Notes: a model not told the origin generated them from the letters alone. A DNA stretch of 64,000 nucleotides from Pseudomonas sp. GM79 (GCF_000282495.1 NZ_AKJE01000108.1:1-64000); one strand, 5' to 3'. Positions 1-8,505 are shown, numbered from the stretch's first letter. A program made the numbers and translations.

Positions 1-113
1 CGGCGGCCGCCGATAATTACCTTATTTCCTTTACTGTGAAAGGCCTCGGCAAGCCCGCGTCCAATGCCAGAAGTTGCTCCTGTAATAAATATAGTATTGC
101 CACTGATTTTCAT
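1..113 (-). CDS. Short-chain dehydrogenase (SDR), N-terminal part
   Basis: Only the first 37 codons are inside the window; the gene runs off the left edge. The translation from the ATG at 113-111 contains TGATSGIGRG, the Rossmann glycine-rich TGxxxGIG motif of classical NAD(P)-dependent short-chain dehydrogenases, followed by a second beta strand ending IIGGRR, which suggests NADP preference. A weak ribosome site (AGAGGTACC) precedes the ATG. The substrate cannot be inferred from this fragment. It points the same way as the NmrA-like gene to its right. Confidence 0.8.
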   Translation of the reverse strand, partial: MKISGNTIFITGATSGIGRGLAEAFHSKGNKVIIGGR

Positions 114-270
114 TGCAGGTACCTCTGTGGAGAGTTGTGGTTAGGGATTTTTTCGTCGAAAAAACCTTAGTGAAAATGTTTACGCTTACCTGATTTAGTT
201 TGGCCGCAGGAAGTGAAATACAGCCGGCAGCCAGTCAGATGACGCCTGCACCCAGTCAATCCAAGAGTTA

Positions 271-320
271 AAAATGGCGCATGCGAAGACAACAAACACC
301 CAACGCATGCGCCAAAAAAA
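271..320 (-). terminator. Intrinsic terminator after the NmrA-like gene
   Basis: Inverted repeat GGCGCATGCG (276-285) and CGCATGCGCC (304-313), a perfect 10-bp stem. On the minus strand it is followed by ATTTTTAAC. It sits directly after the stop codon at 322 of the minus-strand NmrA-like gene. An A/T run also lies on the other side. Confidence 0.75.
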
Positions 321-321
321 A

Positions 322-1203
322 TCACGACTCAAATGCTTTTTTATTAGCACGAACGAAGTCGCTAACTGTTTGTGGAGGCTGACCCGTTACCTCGCCAATC
401 ACTCCATCTTCACCAGCAAAAATTCCGTTCTGGTAGTCGATAGCAACGGCAAGGAAATGCTGGATCAAAAAGTCCGGCAGATTGTAGGTCTCCAAGTGCT
501 TGCTATATTCTTCGATGGTCGATGGGCTGTAGGTGATAGTTCGGCCTACAACGCTGCTGATCTCATCGGCAATTTCTTCGTGGTCCAGTTCGACCGGGCC
601 ATAAAGTGGGTAGGTCTTTCCGATATGACCAGAAGGCTGCGTGAGAACGGTGGCGATAAATCGAGCTTGATCTTCAGCGGCAATCGGCGCGTGTCTTCCA
701 CCACCATATGGCAGCGTGATCTTGTCTTCTTTAACGATCTGATCAAGGACCCACGGGAAGATCAGCCATTCAGCAAAGAACGTCGGGCGGATATGGACGG
801 TCGGCACACCAGACCAGTCGAAAATGCGCTCGGCAATCCAATGGTCGCGGGCCGCGTGGCTCAACGAGCCTTCACGAGCAGAAATCTGCGACATTTCCAC
901 GACGACCTCGACGCCCGCTCGTTTAGCAGCATCTGCAAAGTAGGCAGTCGCCTGGATGTAGCCTGGCCGAACGGGGTAACACAAATAAGCACCTGTGATC
1001 CCATCCATCGCCCGGATGATGTCGTCATGCTCCAAGAGATCGCCAACAAATATTTCGGCGCCCTCATTCTTTAGTGCTTCGCTACGTTCGTCTTCTTTGT
1101 GAACGAAAGCTCGTACCGCGTGCCCTCCGTTGAGGAGATAACGAATGGTATACACGCCTGTTTTCCCGGTGGCCCCGGTGACGAGATACTTACGTTGCTG
1201 CAT
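322..1203 (-). CDS. NmrA-like NAD(P)-binding protein
   Basis: 293-residue atypical SDR of the NmrA/HSCARG type. The glycine motif GATGKTG is at residues 10-16, after a beta strand YLVT; further Rossmann features follow (AFVHKED, GDLLEHDD). Such proteins act as redox sensors or quinone/NADPH-linked reductases in the cytoplasm; the substrate here is unknown. The start at 1203 is chosen because GGAG lies 7 bases upstream; the longer frame to 1233 has no ribosome site. It lies 110 bp downstream of the HD-domain gene on the same strand and ends at a strong terminator, so the two are probably one operon opposite the GlxA regulator at 2076. Confidence 0.85.
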   Translation of the reverse strand: MQQRKYLVTGATGKTGVYTIRYLLNGGHAVRAFVHKEDERSEALKNEGAEIFVGDLLEHDDIIRAMDGITGAYLCYPVRPGYIQATAYFADAAKRAGVEVVVEMSQISAREGSLSHAARDHWIAERIFDWSGVPTVHIRPTFFAEWLIFPWVLDQIVKEDKITLPYGGGRHAPIAAEDQARFIATVLTQPSGHIGKTYPLYGPVELDHEEIADEISSVVGRTITYSPSTIEEYSKHLETYNLPDFLIQHFLAVAIDYQNGIFAGEDGVIGEVTGQPPQTVSDFVRANKKAFES

Positions 1204-1312
1204 GATAAATTCTCCGGTGTTGGTGATACGCACGTTGCTCGGCGGAGGACACTGCGTCAGGTCTTATCAAGACTGAAGTGTCGTAGAGCGTTCTGCTGCG
1301 CAACGTCGTTTG

Positions 1313-1954
1313 TCAGCTGTCGAAGGGGGCGTTATCAATCAGGTCGCACACGTTCGGGCAATCGAAACCATGGATGTGGCGACGTCCGACGTCAGCGAGC
1401 CCGGTGCCGATGGCAGTAAAAGGTTTTTTCCGGGCGACTTCGGCAACTGCCTCGGTAAAGGCGGCCTTCATCCCGATACGAGGGTAGAGTGCGAGGGTAT
1501 CTTCGATCAGCGAAGGCGTGATCTGCTCAATGTTCAGCCCCATAACGTCGACATGGGCGCCGAGGTAAATGAGGGCAATCTCCGGCTGTTTGCGGTCGGC
1601 GATGCCAGCACTCGAGTGAAGCGCGATTGCATCCCACACGAGTTCAGTTTTCGACTTCGAATAACCGTTCTCAAGCAGGAAGCGGCTAGCGGCATCTGCG
1701 CCGTCGACTTCAAAGCGTTGGTCGGCAGAGAATTCGTTTGTCAGTCCCAGATCGTGTAAAAGCGCGGCGAGGTAAACCGTCTCGCGGTCGTATTTCAGAC
1801 CACGTTGTTGGCCCAGGAATTCGGCAAACCACCATGTCCGGTGCACGTGGTGCAAAAGCGCCTTTGAGTGGACGCGCTCGACGAGGGCAGACGCTTTACG
1901 GGCGAGTTCAGAGTCTGGAGCACTGAAGCCACCGATGATGATTGGTGTACTCAT
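1313..1954 (-). CDS. HD-domain protein, cyanamide hydratase-like
   Basis: 213-residue metal-dependent HD-superfamily protein. The metal ligands appear in order: HVHRTWWFAEFL (His near 36-38), LLHDLGLT (HD at 67-68), ALHSS (His113) and AHVDVMG (Asp136). The YLAALLHDLG context and the HVHRT start resemble fungal and bacterial cyanamide hydratases (urea hydro-lyases) and related small HD hydrolases rather than cyclic-nucleotide phosphodiesterases. That assignment is by motif only, and the reaction could differ. It is divergent from the GlxA-type regulator at 2076 with about 120 bp between, and precedes the NmrA-like gene on the same strand, so it is likely controlled by that regulator. Confidence 0.8.
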   Translation of the reverse strand: MSTPIIIGGFSAPDSELARKASALVERVHSKALLHHVHRTWWFAEFLGQQRGLKYDRETVYLAALLHDLGLTNEFSADQRFEVDGADAASRFLLENGYSKSKTELVWDAIALHSSAGIADRKQPEIALIYLGAHVDVMGLNIEQITPSLIEDTLALYPRIGMKAAFTEAVAEVARKKPFTAIGTGLADVGRRHIHGFDCPNVCDLIDNAPFDS

Positions 1955-2006
1955 GATTGCTTCCTCAGCGTTGAATCGGGTTGAAGTTCAGTCTAGGTAT
2001 TTTTGC

Positions 2007-2046
2007 TTGGCGTAATTGACTATTTTCGGTCTTTTTGTGCCAATAT
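2007..2046 (+). promoter_or_regulatory. Promoter and candidate operator of GlxA regulator 1
   Basis: TTGACT (2016-2021) and CAATAT (2041-2046) with 19-bp spacing form a possible promoter. It is bracketed by TTGGC (2007-2011) and GCCAA (2039-2043), an inverted pair. The 14-mer TTGTGCCAATATGC (2035-2048) recurs exactly at 6583-6596 before the paralogous regulator, at nearly the same distance from its GTG start. Confidence 0.55.
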
Positions 2047-2075
2047 GCTTATCTCGTATGTGTGGGGAGATAGCC

Positions 2076-3104
2076 GTGAGCAAGTCAACGAAAGCAAGCC
2101 ATCCGCTTATCAGTGCCAAGCAAAAGCGAGTGGTGATTTTGGGGTTGCCTCCAGTGGACTCGCTCGATGTGACCGGCCCAGCTGAGGTGTTTGCCTTTGC
2201 TAATCGGTTGCATCGCGGTGACACCGCACCCTATCTACTCGAGCTGGTCGCTGCAGGCGCCAACGAGCACCTGGAGAGCAGCACGGGCATCGCGCTGATG
2301 GCACACAAGACGCTTGACCAAGAACGTAGTGACAACGAAGCAATTGACACGTTGATCGTGACGTCGGGCTGGAAAGCTCGGGAGCAGGTGGACGAGTCCG
2401 CTATCGATTGGATAAGAACAAAGTCCGAGAGTGTTCGGCGGGTGTGTTCGATCTGTGTCGGGGCGTTCGCTCTGGCTGAGACAGGACTTTTGGATGGTCG
2501 CAGGGCAACGACTCATTGGCGTATGGCGCGAAGCCTGGCCGATAGCTACCCCCAGGTGCAGGTCGATCCTAATCCGATCTGGGTCAAGGACGGCAACGTC
2601 TACACGTCAGCCGGTATTTCCGCCGGCATCGATCTTGCGCTTGCGTTGGTCAGCGAAGATTTGGGCGATGAAGTGGCTATGGAGATCGCGAAAAATCTTG
2701 TCCTCTTTCTGCGGCGTCCTGGCGGGCAGGCGCAGTTCAGCGTTGCTCTTCAATCACAGCATGTTCCTGGTTCCAATCTGGATGAGTTGTGCCTGTGGAT
2801 TGCGGAACACCTGCACTCGGACCTGACAGTAGAAATACTCGCGGACAAGTTCTCCACCAGCGTCAGGACGTTAATCCGCTTGTTCCAACGAGAGTTGCAG
2901 ACCACGCCGGCGAAGTATGTCGAGGACGTACGAATAGAAGCTGCCTGTCGCTCGATTGAACTGGGTGGACGGTCTATGGAAGAGGTCGCGCGGCGGAGTG
3001 GCTACCACAGCGTGGATGTCCTGAGAAAAGCCTTCGTGCGGCGGATTGGCGTGAGCCCGAAGGAGTATGCACAACGCTTCTCGCCCAATGGCGAGATGGC
3101 GTAG
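2076..3104 (+). CDS. GlxA-family AraC regulator 1 (DJ-1/PfpI + AraC HTH)
   Basis: 342 residues from a GTG start at 2076, chosen because GGGGAGA lies 5 bases upstream and the paralog at 6623 begins the same way; the upstream ATG codons have no ribosome site. Residues about 18-190 are a DJ-1/PfpI-like sensor domain (RVVILGLPPVDSLDVTGPAEVF) with the cysteine-containing elbow CSICVGAFALAE. The C-terminal about 100 residues are an AraC double helix-turn-helix ending GVSPKEYAQRF. Family members activate genes for amine or carnitine-type compound metabolism, but the inducer here is unknown. It is divergent from the HD/NmrA-like pair. The gene at 6623 is a paralog of identical length with long near-identical stretches. 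Confidence 0.9.
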   Translation: MSKSTKASHPLISAKQKRVVILGLPPVDSLDVTGPAEVFAFANRLHRGDTAPYLLELVAAGANEHLESSTGIALMAHKTLDQERSDNEAIDTLIVTSGWKAREQVDESAIDWIRTKSESVRRVCSICVGAFALAETGLLDGRRATTHWRMARSLADSYPQVQVDPNPIWVKDGNVYTSAGISAGIDLALALVSEDLGDEVAMEIAKNLVLFLRRPGGQAQFSVALQSQHVPGSNLDELCLWIAEHLHSDLTVEILADKFSTSVRTLIRLFQRELQTTPAKYVEDVRIEAACRSIELGGRSMEEVARRSGYHSVDVLRKAFVRRIGVSPKEYAQRFSPNGEMA

Positions 3105-3128
3105 TTCGCTGCGATGGGCAAAAGACTA

Positions 3129-3155
3129 GGGCGGCGGCATAAAATGCCGCCGTCC
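3129..3155 (-). terminator. Strong hairpin between convergent genes
   Basis: A 12-bp stem (3129-3140 with 3144-3155, loop AAA, core GGCGGCAT/ATGCCGCC) lies between the convergent GlxA regulator and the DUF2182 gene. On the minus strand a CTTTT tract follows, so it best serves the minus-strand gene but may act in both directions. Confidence 0.7.
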
Positions 3156-3185
3156 CCATTACGGAAAACGAATTCACTCCGTAAG

Positions 3186-4019
3186 TCAGTGCACATGCGG
3201 CTTGCAAATGGTGCCTGTCATAGGGTTTTTCAGAAACGGTACTGTGTCGGGTGACAGCGCCATCCAAATCCCCATGGCTCCGAGGAACACGGCGATTGGA
3301 ATCGCGAGCTTATGCCCACTGGGCAGTACCTTTTCAGCGAACATCAACAGGGTCAGCAATGCCATCCAGATAGGACTCATGACGCCGACAGCGAACATCA
3401 CCGCCATCATCGCCCAGCAGCAGCCCACACAGACCATGCCGTGTCGCGCGCCCATCAGAACAGCCCCGAAATCGCCCCCTCGCCAATATTGAGCGAAAAA
3501 AGACAGCGGCGAACGGCATCCCGTAAGGCAAACATTTTTCAAGGCCGAGACCTGGAAGATTCCCGCGATAATCAAAACAGCGCCAGCCCAATAGGGACCA
3601 GCGCTGTACCACGCAAGAAACTCGAGGTTGAGGGCACGAATCGCATAGTCCAGCAGATAGGCCGCCAAACCGTAGCCAATCCAGGCGACGCCATAGCCCG
3701 CTATAAAGCAAGCCATGCGCCGCGTTCGTGCAAGTGATTTTCCTCCGCGGGACTTCAGCATGGCGGCAAACGCCGCAATGTAGTTGAGTTCTGACGGCAG
3801 CATCATTGCTGTCAACATGACAACCCAACCAATAAGGTAGGCGGGTAAGCCGTGTAGCGGGGTTCCTGGCCCTTCATCCATGTCACCCATGACCACCAGC
3901 ATTTCGAACCAGGCGGCGAGGCTGAGCGCAACGACAACTATCGTCCAGCCTAAGCCCGCTTGACCCCGCCCGAGCGCAGAAGCTGCGGATCGTGAAGCGG
4001 AGAGGACCGATTTCATCAT
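3186..4019 (-). CDS. DUF2182 integral membrane protein
   Basis: 277 residues with about seven hydrophobic segments. Recognisable DUF2182 features are WVVMLTAMMLPSE near residue 70, CLTGCRSPL near 165 and HGMVCVGCCWAMMAVMF near 195, a Cys/Met/His-rich stretch behind the label 'predicted metal-binding membrane protein'. Function unproven. Its start overlaps the stop of the DUF1326 gene by four bases (ATGA), so the two are translationally coupled. The pairing DUF1326-DUF2182 recurs in Proteobacteria. Both are divergent from the GlxA regulator at 4787. Confidence 0.85.
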   Translation of the reverse strand: MMKSVLSASRSAASALGRGQAGLGWTIVVVALSLAAWFEMLVVMGDMDEGPGTPLHGLPAYLIGWVVMLTAMMLPSELNYIAAFAAMLKSRGGKSLARTRRMACFIAGYGVAWIGYGLAAYLLDYAIRALNLEFLAWYSAGPYWAGAVLIIAGIFQVSALKNVCLTGCRSPLSFFAQYWRGGDFGAVLMGARHGMVCVGCCWAMMAVMFAVGVMSPIWMALLTLLMFAEKVLPSGHKLAIPIAVFLGAMGIWMALSPDTVPFLKNPMTGTICKPHVH

Positions 4020-4684
4020 GGTGCGTCCGGTCCGTGCCAGTCGAAGGGGATATGCTTACTCGCTTGGCCGGCCGGGATGTTTTGATCGAACCCAAATGCC
4101 TTCCAACGGCCCGCAACGCTTTTGCCCCAAGTCACGGGCGCGTCGGTGGGACCGACTTCGCTGCCGGGTGGATTGAAGCTCTGCAGCAGTTTGGTCGGAT
4201 CGGAGGTCGGCCCCTTCATGGCCTGGCCACTCGCTTCGACCTTGTCATCGACGGTCACCCGCCAGTGTTCGAGCGTGCTCTCGATGTCGACTGAAATCTT
4301 CGCAAACTCGACACCCCTGAGCTCACGCACGTGCGTTGGTACGAACTGTGTCATCCAGCCGCCGGCCTGGCCGGTGAAAATTGCCGCCAAGGCCGCTCGC
4401 TGTGCATCGTCGGCGGCAGAGTCGAGGAATACGCCTGCATCCAGCCAAGCGCCGTCCCAAAGGTTGCCGGTGAAGTTTGCGAGCAGGACCACTTTCAGGC
4501 CTGCCATGGGTGTCGGACCGTAGTGACCCTCATTGATTCGGTACGCCCACAGCACTTCGCAATGATTGCCTGTGGGAGGTTGAGCGAACGTGCATGGGCA
4601 CGGTGAGTTGCACGAACAGACGTCCAGCCATTCACCTGCAATTCGCCACTCTGGAGTTGCGACTGTTGCTACTTCGTTTGTCAT
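4016..4684 (-). CDS. DUF1326 domain protein
   Basis: 222 residues. The N-terminal signature WLDVCSCNSPCPCTF, with four close cysteines, is diagnostic of DUF1326; no signal peptide is visible. The cysteine cluster suggests metal binding or redox chemistry, but no reaction is established. ATGA overlap with the downstream DUF2182 gene shows an operon. The ribosome site AGGAG lies 4-8 bases before the ATG. Divergent from the AraC-type regulator at 4787. Confidence 0.85.
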   Translation of the reverse strand: MTNEVATVATPEWRIAGEWLDVCSCNSPCPCTFAQPPTGNHCEVLWAYRINEGHYGPTPMAGLKVVLLANFTGNLWDGAWLDAGVFLDSAADDAQRAALAAIFTGQAGGWMTQFVPTHVRELRGVEFAKISVDIESTLEHWRVTVDDKVEASGQAMKGPTSDPTKLLQSFNPPGSEVGPTDAPVTWGKSVAGRWKAFGFDQNIPAGQASKHIPFDWHGPDAP

Positions 4685-4715
4685 CTCCTACCCCTTTCGT
4701 TTGGTGGTGAAACTT

Positions 4716-4780
4716 TTGACATGATGATTCGCAGGCGTGATAGTGTCTCGTGGCGATATCGACATAAACAGGGTGAATAC
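4716..4780 (+). promoter_or_regulatory. Promoter of GlxA-like regulator 2 with direct repeats
   Basis: TTGACA (4716-4721), 17-bp spacer, GATAGT (4739-4744): a near-consensus sigma-70 promoter on the plus strand. Downstream, two copies of CGACA (in ATCGACAT and ACCGACAC) lie about two helical turns apart just before the start codon, a layout common for AraC-type sites. The ATG at 4721 lies inside this promoter, which supports the later start at 4787. Confidence 0.6.
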
Positions 4781-4786
4781 CGACAC

Positions 4787-5767
4787 ATGACCAGACCTCT
4801 CACAATTGAAATCGGCATCGTCCTTTTTCCTGGCGTACAGCTTGCGGCCGTGCACGGTTTGATTGATCTATTCGGGGTTGCGGATCGCTTTGCGGCGCAG
4901 CACTACAAAGAGGCGGGCGTTTTCCTGCAGGTCAGCCAATGGCAGGTTGAGGGACCCAGTGGCACACCTGTCAGAGTCGGGGAGAAGGCGGGGGAGGCCG
5001 GCGGCTCTCCTACAGTGCTATTGATGCCACCTCGCTTGGGTACGCAAGTCTCGTCGCAGGAAGCTGCACCGTTTGTTGACTGGCTCCTCGGCCATCATCG
5101 CGCGGGCACAACGTTGTGTTCTGTCTGCGGAGGGGCTTTCCTGTTGGCTGAAACCGGTCTGCTGGCGGGGCGATCGGTCACCACGCACTGGGACCATGCC
5201 GACTTGTTTCGGCAAAGGTTTCCCGATGCGCATCTTGATATCGATCGGCTTGTCATTGATGACGGCGATATCATCAGCGCGGGGGGGCTGATGGCGTGGA
5301 TTGATCTCGGTTTGAAGTTGGTCGACCGTTTTCTAGGGCCGGTCATCATGGCGGAAACCGCACATTATTTGCTGGTAGATCCGCCCGGCCGAGAGCAGCG
5401 CTACTACAGTGCTTTTTCTCCAAACCTGACTCATGGCGACGCCCCGGTTCTGAAAGTCCAGCATTGGCTACAGGCGACGGGTGCGAAAGATACGGCCCTT
5501 GCGTCGCTGGTTCTGCGCTCCGGCCTGGAAGAAAGAACGTTTTTGCGGCGTTTTCGCAAGGCCACAGGCTTCACCGCCATCGATTATTGTCAGAGGCTGC
5601 GAGTTGGCCGTGCCCGTGAGATGCTGCAATTCAGTACGTTGCCGATCGAGGCTATTGCGTGGGAAGTTGGTTACAGCGACCCCGGCGCGTTCCGCAAAAT
5701 TTTCATCAGGGTTACTGGGTTGACCCCGGGCGAATACAGGCAGCGGTTTAGCGTCAATCGAATCTAA
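4787..5767 (+). CDS. GlxA-family AraC regulator 2
   Basis: 326 residues from the ATG at 4787. An N-terminal DJ-1/PfpI-like domain (EIGIVLFPGVQLAAVHGLID; elbow CSVCGGAFLLAETG near residue 110) is followed by a C-terminal AraC domain (EERTFLRRFRKATGFTAIDY, GYSDPGAFRKIF, GLTPGEYRQRF). It differs clearly from the two 342-residue paralogs on either side. Divergent from the DUF1326-DUF2182 operon, its likely target. Effector unknown. Confidence 0.88.
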   Translation: MTRPLTIEIGIVLFPGVQLAAVHGLIDLFGVADRFAAQHYKEAGVFLQVSQWQVEGPSGTPVRVGEKAGEAGGSPTVLLMPPRLGTQVSSQEAAPFVDWLLGHHRAGTTLCSVCGGAFLLAETGLLAGRSVTTHWDHADLFRQRFPDAHLDIDRLVIDDGDIISAGGLMAWIDLGLKLVDRFLGPVIMAETAHYLLVDPPGREQRYYSAFSPNLTHGDAPVLKVQHWLQATGAKDTALASLVLRSGLEERTFLRRFRKATGFTAIDYCQRLRVGRAREMLQFSTLPIEAIAWEVGYSDPGAFRKIFIRVTGLTPGEYRQRFSVNRI

Positions 5768-5842
5768 CTTGAGCTCAATGCCTTAGACCTAAGTGCTTGG
5801 TCGGTATGTCATTCATCAATTTCGAAGGGAGCGCACTGGAGA

Positions 5843-6451
5843 TCATTCGCAGATCTCCATAAGGTTCAGCAAATCTTCCGCGCACTCTTGCGCAGAAAGC
5901 GATTGAGACAGGCCGAGGCGCAGCGTTCCCCTGTAGTCATAAACATAGCTCGTGGTTGAGTGAGACAGTGTGTACGTCGATCCGCTGGTAATTTTCTCGT
6001 AGGCCACATTGAACTCTTTCGCGGTGGCGGCCGTTTCCTTCGGCGAGCCGTAAAGGGCAACAAATGACGGATCAAAGGATTTGACGTAGGCATCCAATAT
6101 CGCTGGGGTATCCCGTTCGGGGTCTAAGGTGACAAATATGACCTGAAAACGCTCGCCGTCTTTGCCCATCATTTTTTTGATTTCTACCGCGCGAGCCAAG
6201 GCAGTGGGGACGATCGAAGGGGATTTGGTAAAGCCAAATATCACCATTGGCATCATGCCGCGAAAGCTTGAGAGCGACGTCTCATAGCCGTCGGTATCCG
6301 TTAACTTGAATGTGCGCCCAAGTATCTGATCACTCAGATCCTTGCCGTACTTGTACAGCGGCCTACCTCCAGAATCGCAGCCGGCCAGTAGGCTGAGACT
6401 CAATACTCCTAAGCCTGCAATAACCTTGCGGCGACTTACCAAAACACTCAT
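5843..6451 (-). CDS. Sco1/SenC-like lipoprotein lacking the CxxxC cysteines
   Basis: 202 residues with a thioredoxin-like Sco fold. The N-terminus has a twin-arginine-like SRRK and a lipobox LLAGC (Cys25), so an envelope lipoprotein is likely. Sco features are FGFTK, FVTLDPERDTP, and LSHSTTSYVYD with His164 at the place of the conserved copper-ligand histidine. Sco proteins normally carry CPDVCP after FGYTH; here the segment is SPSIVP (Ser77, Val81), so both copper/redox cysteines are absent. It may be a non-catalytic or differently functioning homolog. Divergent from the GlxA regulator at 6623. Confidence 0.85.
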   Translation of the reverse strand: MSVLVSRRKVIAGLGVLSLSLLAGCDSGGRPLYKYGKDLSDQILGRTFKLTDTDGYETSLSSFRGMMPMVIFGFTKSPSIVPTALARAVEIKKMMGKDGERFQVIFVTLDPERDTPAILDAYVKSFDPSFVALYGSPKETAATAKEFNVAYEKITSGSTYTLSHSTTSYVYDYRGTLRLGLSQSLSAQECAEDLLNLMEICE

Positions 6452-6555
6452 TCGTCTAGCCTCGTTCGGTCACTGGCACGGTGTCGAAAAATGCCGCTCA
6501 CTCGAATTTTGCTCCTTGAAAATGAAGTCGCCAGATGTTTAACGTGTCTTTCAGT

Positions 6556-6596
6556 TTGGCAATATTAACTATTTACAATGATTTGTGCCAATATGC
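6556..6596 (+). promoter_or_regulatory. Promoter and candidate operator of GlxA regulator 3
   Basis: TTAACT (6565-6570) and CAATAT (6589-6594) with 18-bp spacing, bracketed by TTGGC (6556-6560) and GCCAA (6587-6591). The 14-mer TTGTGCCAATATGC (6583-6596) is identical to 2035-2048. The common layout suggests that both paralogs bind, or are read by, the same control site. Confidence 0.55.
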
Positions 6597-6622
6597 GCCC
6601 ATGACAAAGGTGGGAGCGGGCC

Positions 6623-7651
6623 GTGAAGAAAAAGACCAGTGCAACTCATCCAACTGTAGGTCGGACGCAAAAGCGAGTGGTGATTTTGGCCATGCCGCCC
6701 ATAGATGCGCTCGACGTGGTTGGACCCGCAGATGTGTTCGCCTTTGCGAATAGTCTGTACGACAGGGAGGCTGCCCCCTACGTACTTGAGTTGGTTTGTT
6801 CGGATGCTAATGAACATCTGGAGAACAGCACCGGCTTCAAACTCACAGCGCACAGGACGCTTGCGCAAGAGCGCCTCGAAAACAAAGCAATCGACACGTT
6901 GATCGTGGCTGCGGGCTGGGAAGTAATGGGTCAGCTTGATGAGGCGGCTATCACATGGATTGGCTCGCAGTCCGAGACGGTGAGGCGCCTGTGTTCGATA
7001 AGTGTAGGTGCGTTCGCACTTGCCGAGGCAGGAGTCCTGGAGGGGCGCAAGGCCACGACGCATTGGCAGATGACGCGCGCGCTGGCTGAGCGCTATCCAA
7101 ATGTACAGGTTGATCCAGATCTGATCTGGGTCAAAGACGGTAATGTGTACACGTCGGCTGGCACATCCGCCGGGATCGATCTTGCACTGGCATTGGTTGG
7201 CGAGGATTTAGGCGATGACGTCGCTTTGGACATTGCGAAAAACCTGCTCCTGTTCTTGCGGCGTCCTGGTGGACAGGCACAGTTCAGTGTCACCAGTCGG
7301 TCGCAGGATGTACCCGGTACGAATCTGGGTGAGCTATGCCAGTGGATCAGGGAAAATCTAAATTCGGAACTGTCAGTCGAAGCACTGGCCGGCAGGCTTT
7401 CCACAAGCATCAGGACGTTATTACGCATGTTCCAGCAAGAGCTGCAGACTTCGCCGGCAAAGTACGTCGAGGACGTTAGGGTGGAAGCAGCCTGCAGAGA
7501 ACTTGAGCTTGGAGGGCAGTCGATATCAGAAGTCGCGCGTCGCTGTGGTTACCACAGTGTGGATGTCTTAAGGAATGCATTTGTGCGACGTCTTGGGGTT
7601 AGCCCAACGGAATACGCACAACGTTTCTCCCGAAATGGCGAGTTGACCTAA
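6623..7651 (+). CDS. GlxA-family AraC regulator 3, paralog of the gene at 2076
   Basis: 342 residues from a GTG start (GGGAG upstream), the same length as the gene at 2076 and highly similar throughout (RVVILAMPPIDALDVVGPADVF; AraC end GVSPTEYAQRF). The sensor elbow reads CSISVGAFALAE: the cysteine kept in the paralog (CSICVG) is serine here. The AraC domain is intact. Divergent from the Sco-like gene. The pair probably arose by duplication followed by a change of partner gene. Confidence 0.9.
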   Translation: MKKKTSATHPTVGRTQKRVVILAMPPIDALDVVGPADVFAFANSLYDREAAPYVLELVCSDANEHLENSTGFKLTAHRTLAQERLENKAIDTLIVAAGWEVMGQLDEAAITWIGSQSETVRRLCSISVGAFALAEAGVLEGRKATTHWQMTRALAERYPNVQVDPDLIWVKDGNVYTSAGTSAGIDLALALVGEDLGDDVALDIAKNLLLFLRRPGGQAQFSVTSRSQDVPGTNLGELCQWIRENLNSELSVEALAGRLSTSIRTLLRMFQQELQTSPAKYVEDVRVEAACRELELGGQSISEVARRCGYHSVDVLRNAFVRRLGVSPTEYAQRFSRNGELT

Positions 7652-7926
7652 GCGTTGTAAATAGTCAGAGCTCTAGGGGGCTTGTATCTCTACCAGTTTC
7701 CCATCGCCGTTTATGTCAATGGTTTCAGCGTCGTCATTGGATTGCTCGGCAGTGCAGTCCAGCAGGTGATACTGCAATCCAGCCCACCCAAGTAGTTGCC
7801 GTACCATCTAACTTGATCTGCCGCTAGTCGATCAGACGCCCACGTTTCAGAGGTGTTTCGCGAGAGTCTTCGATCAGGGCTGAGGATGGTTTTAGCTTGT
7901 CCCCATATGAAAAAAATTGAATGGCG

Positions 7927-8505
7927 CTACGCAGCCCGCTCTTTTGGTGCGGGAGCAGTAGGCCAAGCACTGATCACCGACTGCAGAAACTGCTCGGATA
8001 ACTCAGGCTTGTTCAACGCCCTGGCAATCAGCATAGCCCCTGCGATCGATGACAGGATGCGCAGCGATTCCAGATACTTCTCGTCATGGCTTTCCCCATC
8101 GACCAACGCCATCAACGTTTCGATCAAGCGTTCGACGCCTTTGGTGAAGGAAACACTGACGGTCCCACCCGTGCGGGCCACGTCGGCGCCCAGCGCGGGG
8201 ATAGGGCAGCCCTCGGTCCAGTTATCAAGATGCGCTTGCGTCAAGTAACCCTTGATCAGTTCGGGAATGGATTTGGCGTTTTGCCAGTCCCGGATATTGG
8301 ACTCGAACGTCCGACTGACGGCCTCTGAGGCTAGTTGTTCCTTGCCGCCCGGAAACTGTCCGTAGAAGCCGCCATGGGTCAGGCCCACGGAGCGCGACAG
8401 TTCACCAATACCGATGCCATCGATGCCCTTTTCCCGATACAGCCGGGACGCAGCCGTGAGGATCGCTTCTTTGTTCGCGGCGGCCTGGTCTTTTGTGACT
8501 TTCAT
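7927..8505 (-). CDS. TetR/AcrR-family repressor
   Basis: 192 residues from the ATG at 8505 (AGGAG nine bases upstream; the longer frame to 8772 crosses the promoter region). The N-terminal helix-turn-helix is typical: AILTAASRLYREKGIDGIGI, then ELSRSVGLTHGGFYGQFPGGKEQL. The C-terminal ligand domain is unassigned. It is divergent from a truncated LysR gene and mexEF-oprN. The palindrome at 8571-8583 lies 66 bp upstream of its start, so autoregulation is likely and an effect on the efflux operon is possible. Confidence 0.88.
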   Translation of the reverse strand: MKVTKDQAAANKEAILTAASRLYREKGIDGIGIGELSRSVGLTHGGFYGQFPGGKEQLASEAVSRTFESNIRDWQNAKSIPELIKGYLTQAHLDNWTEGCPIPALGADVARTGGTVSVSFTKGVERLIETLMALVDGESHDEKYLESLRILSSIAGAMLIARALNKPELSEQFLQSVISAWPTAPAPKERAA

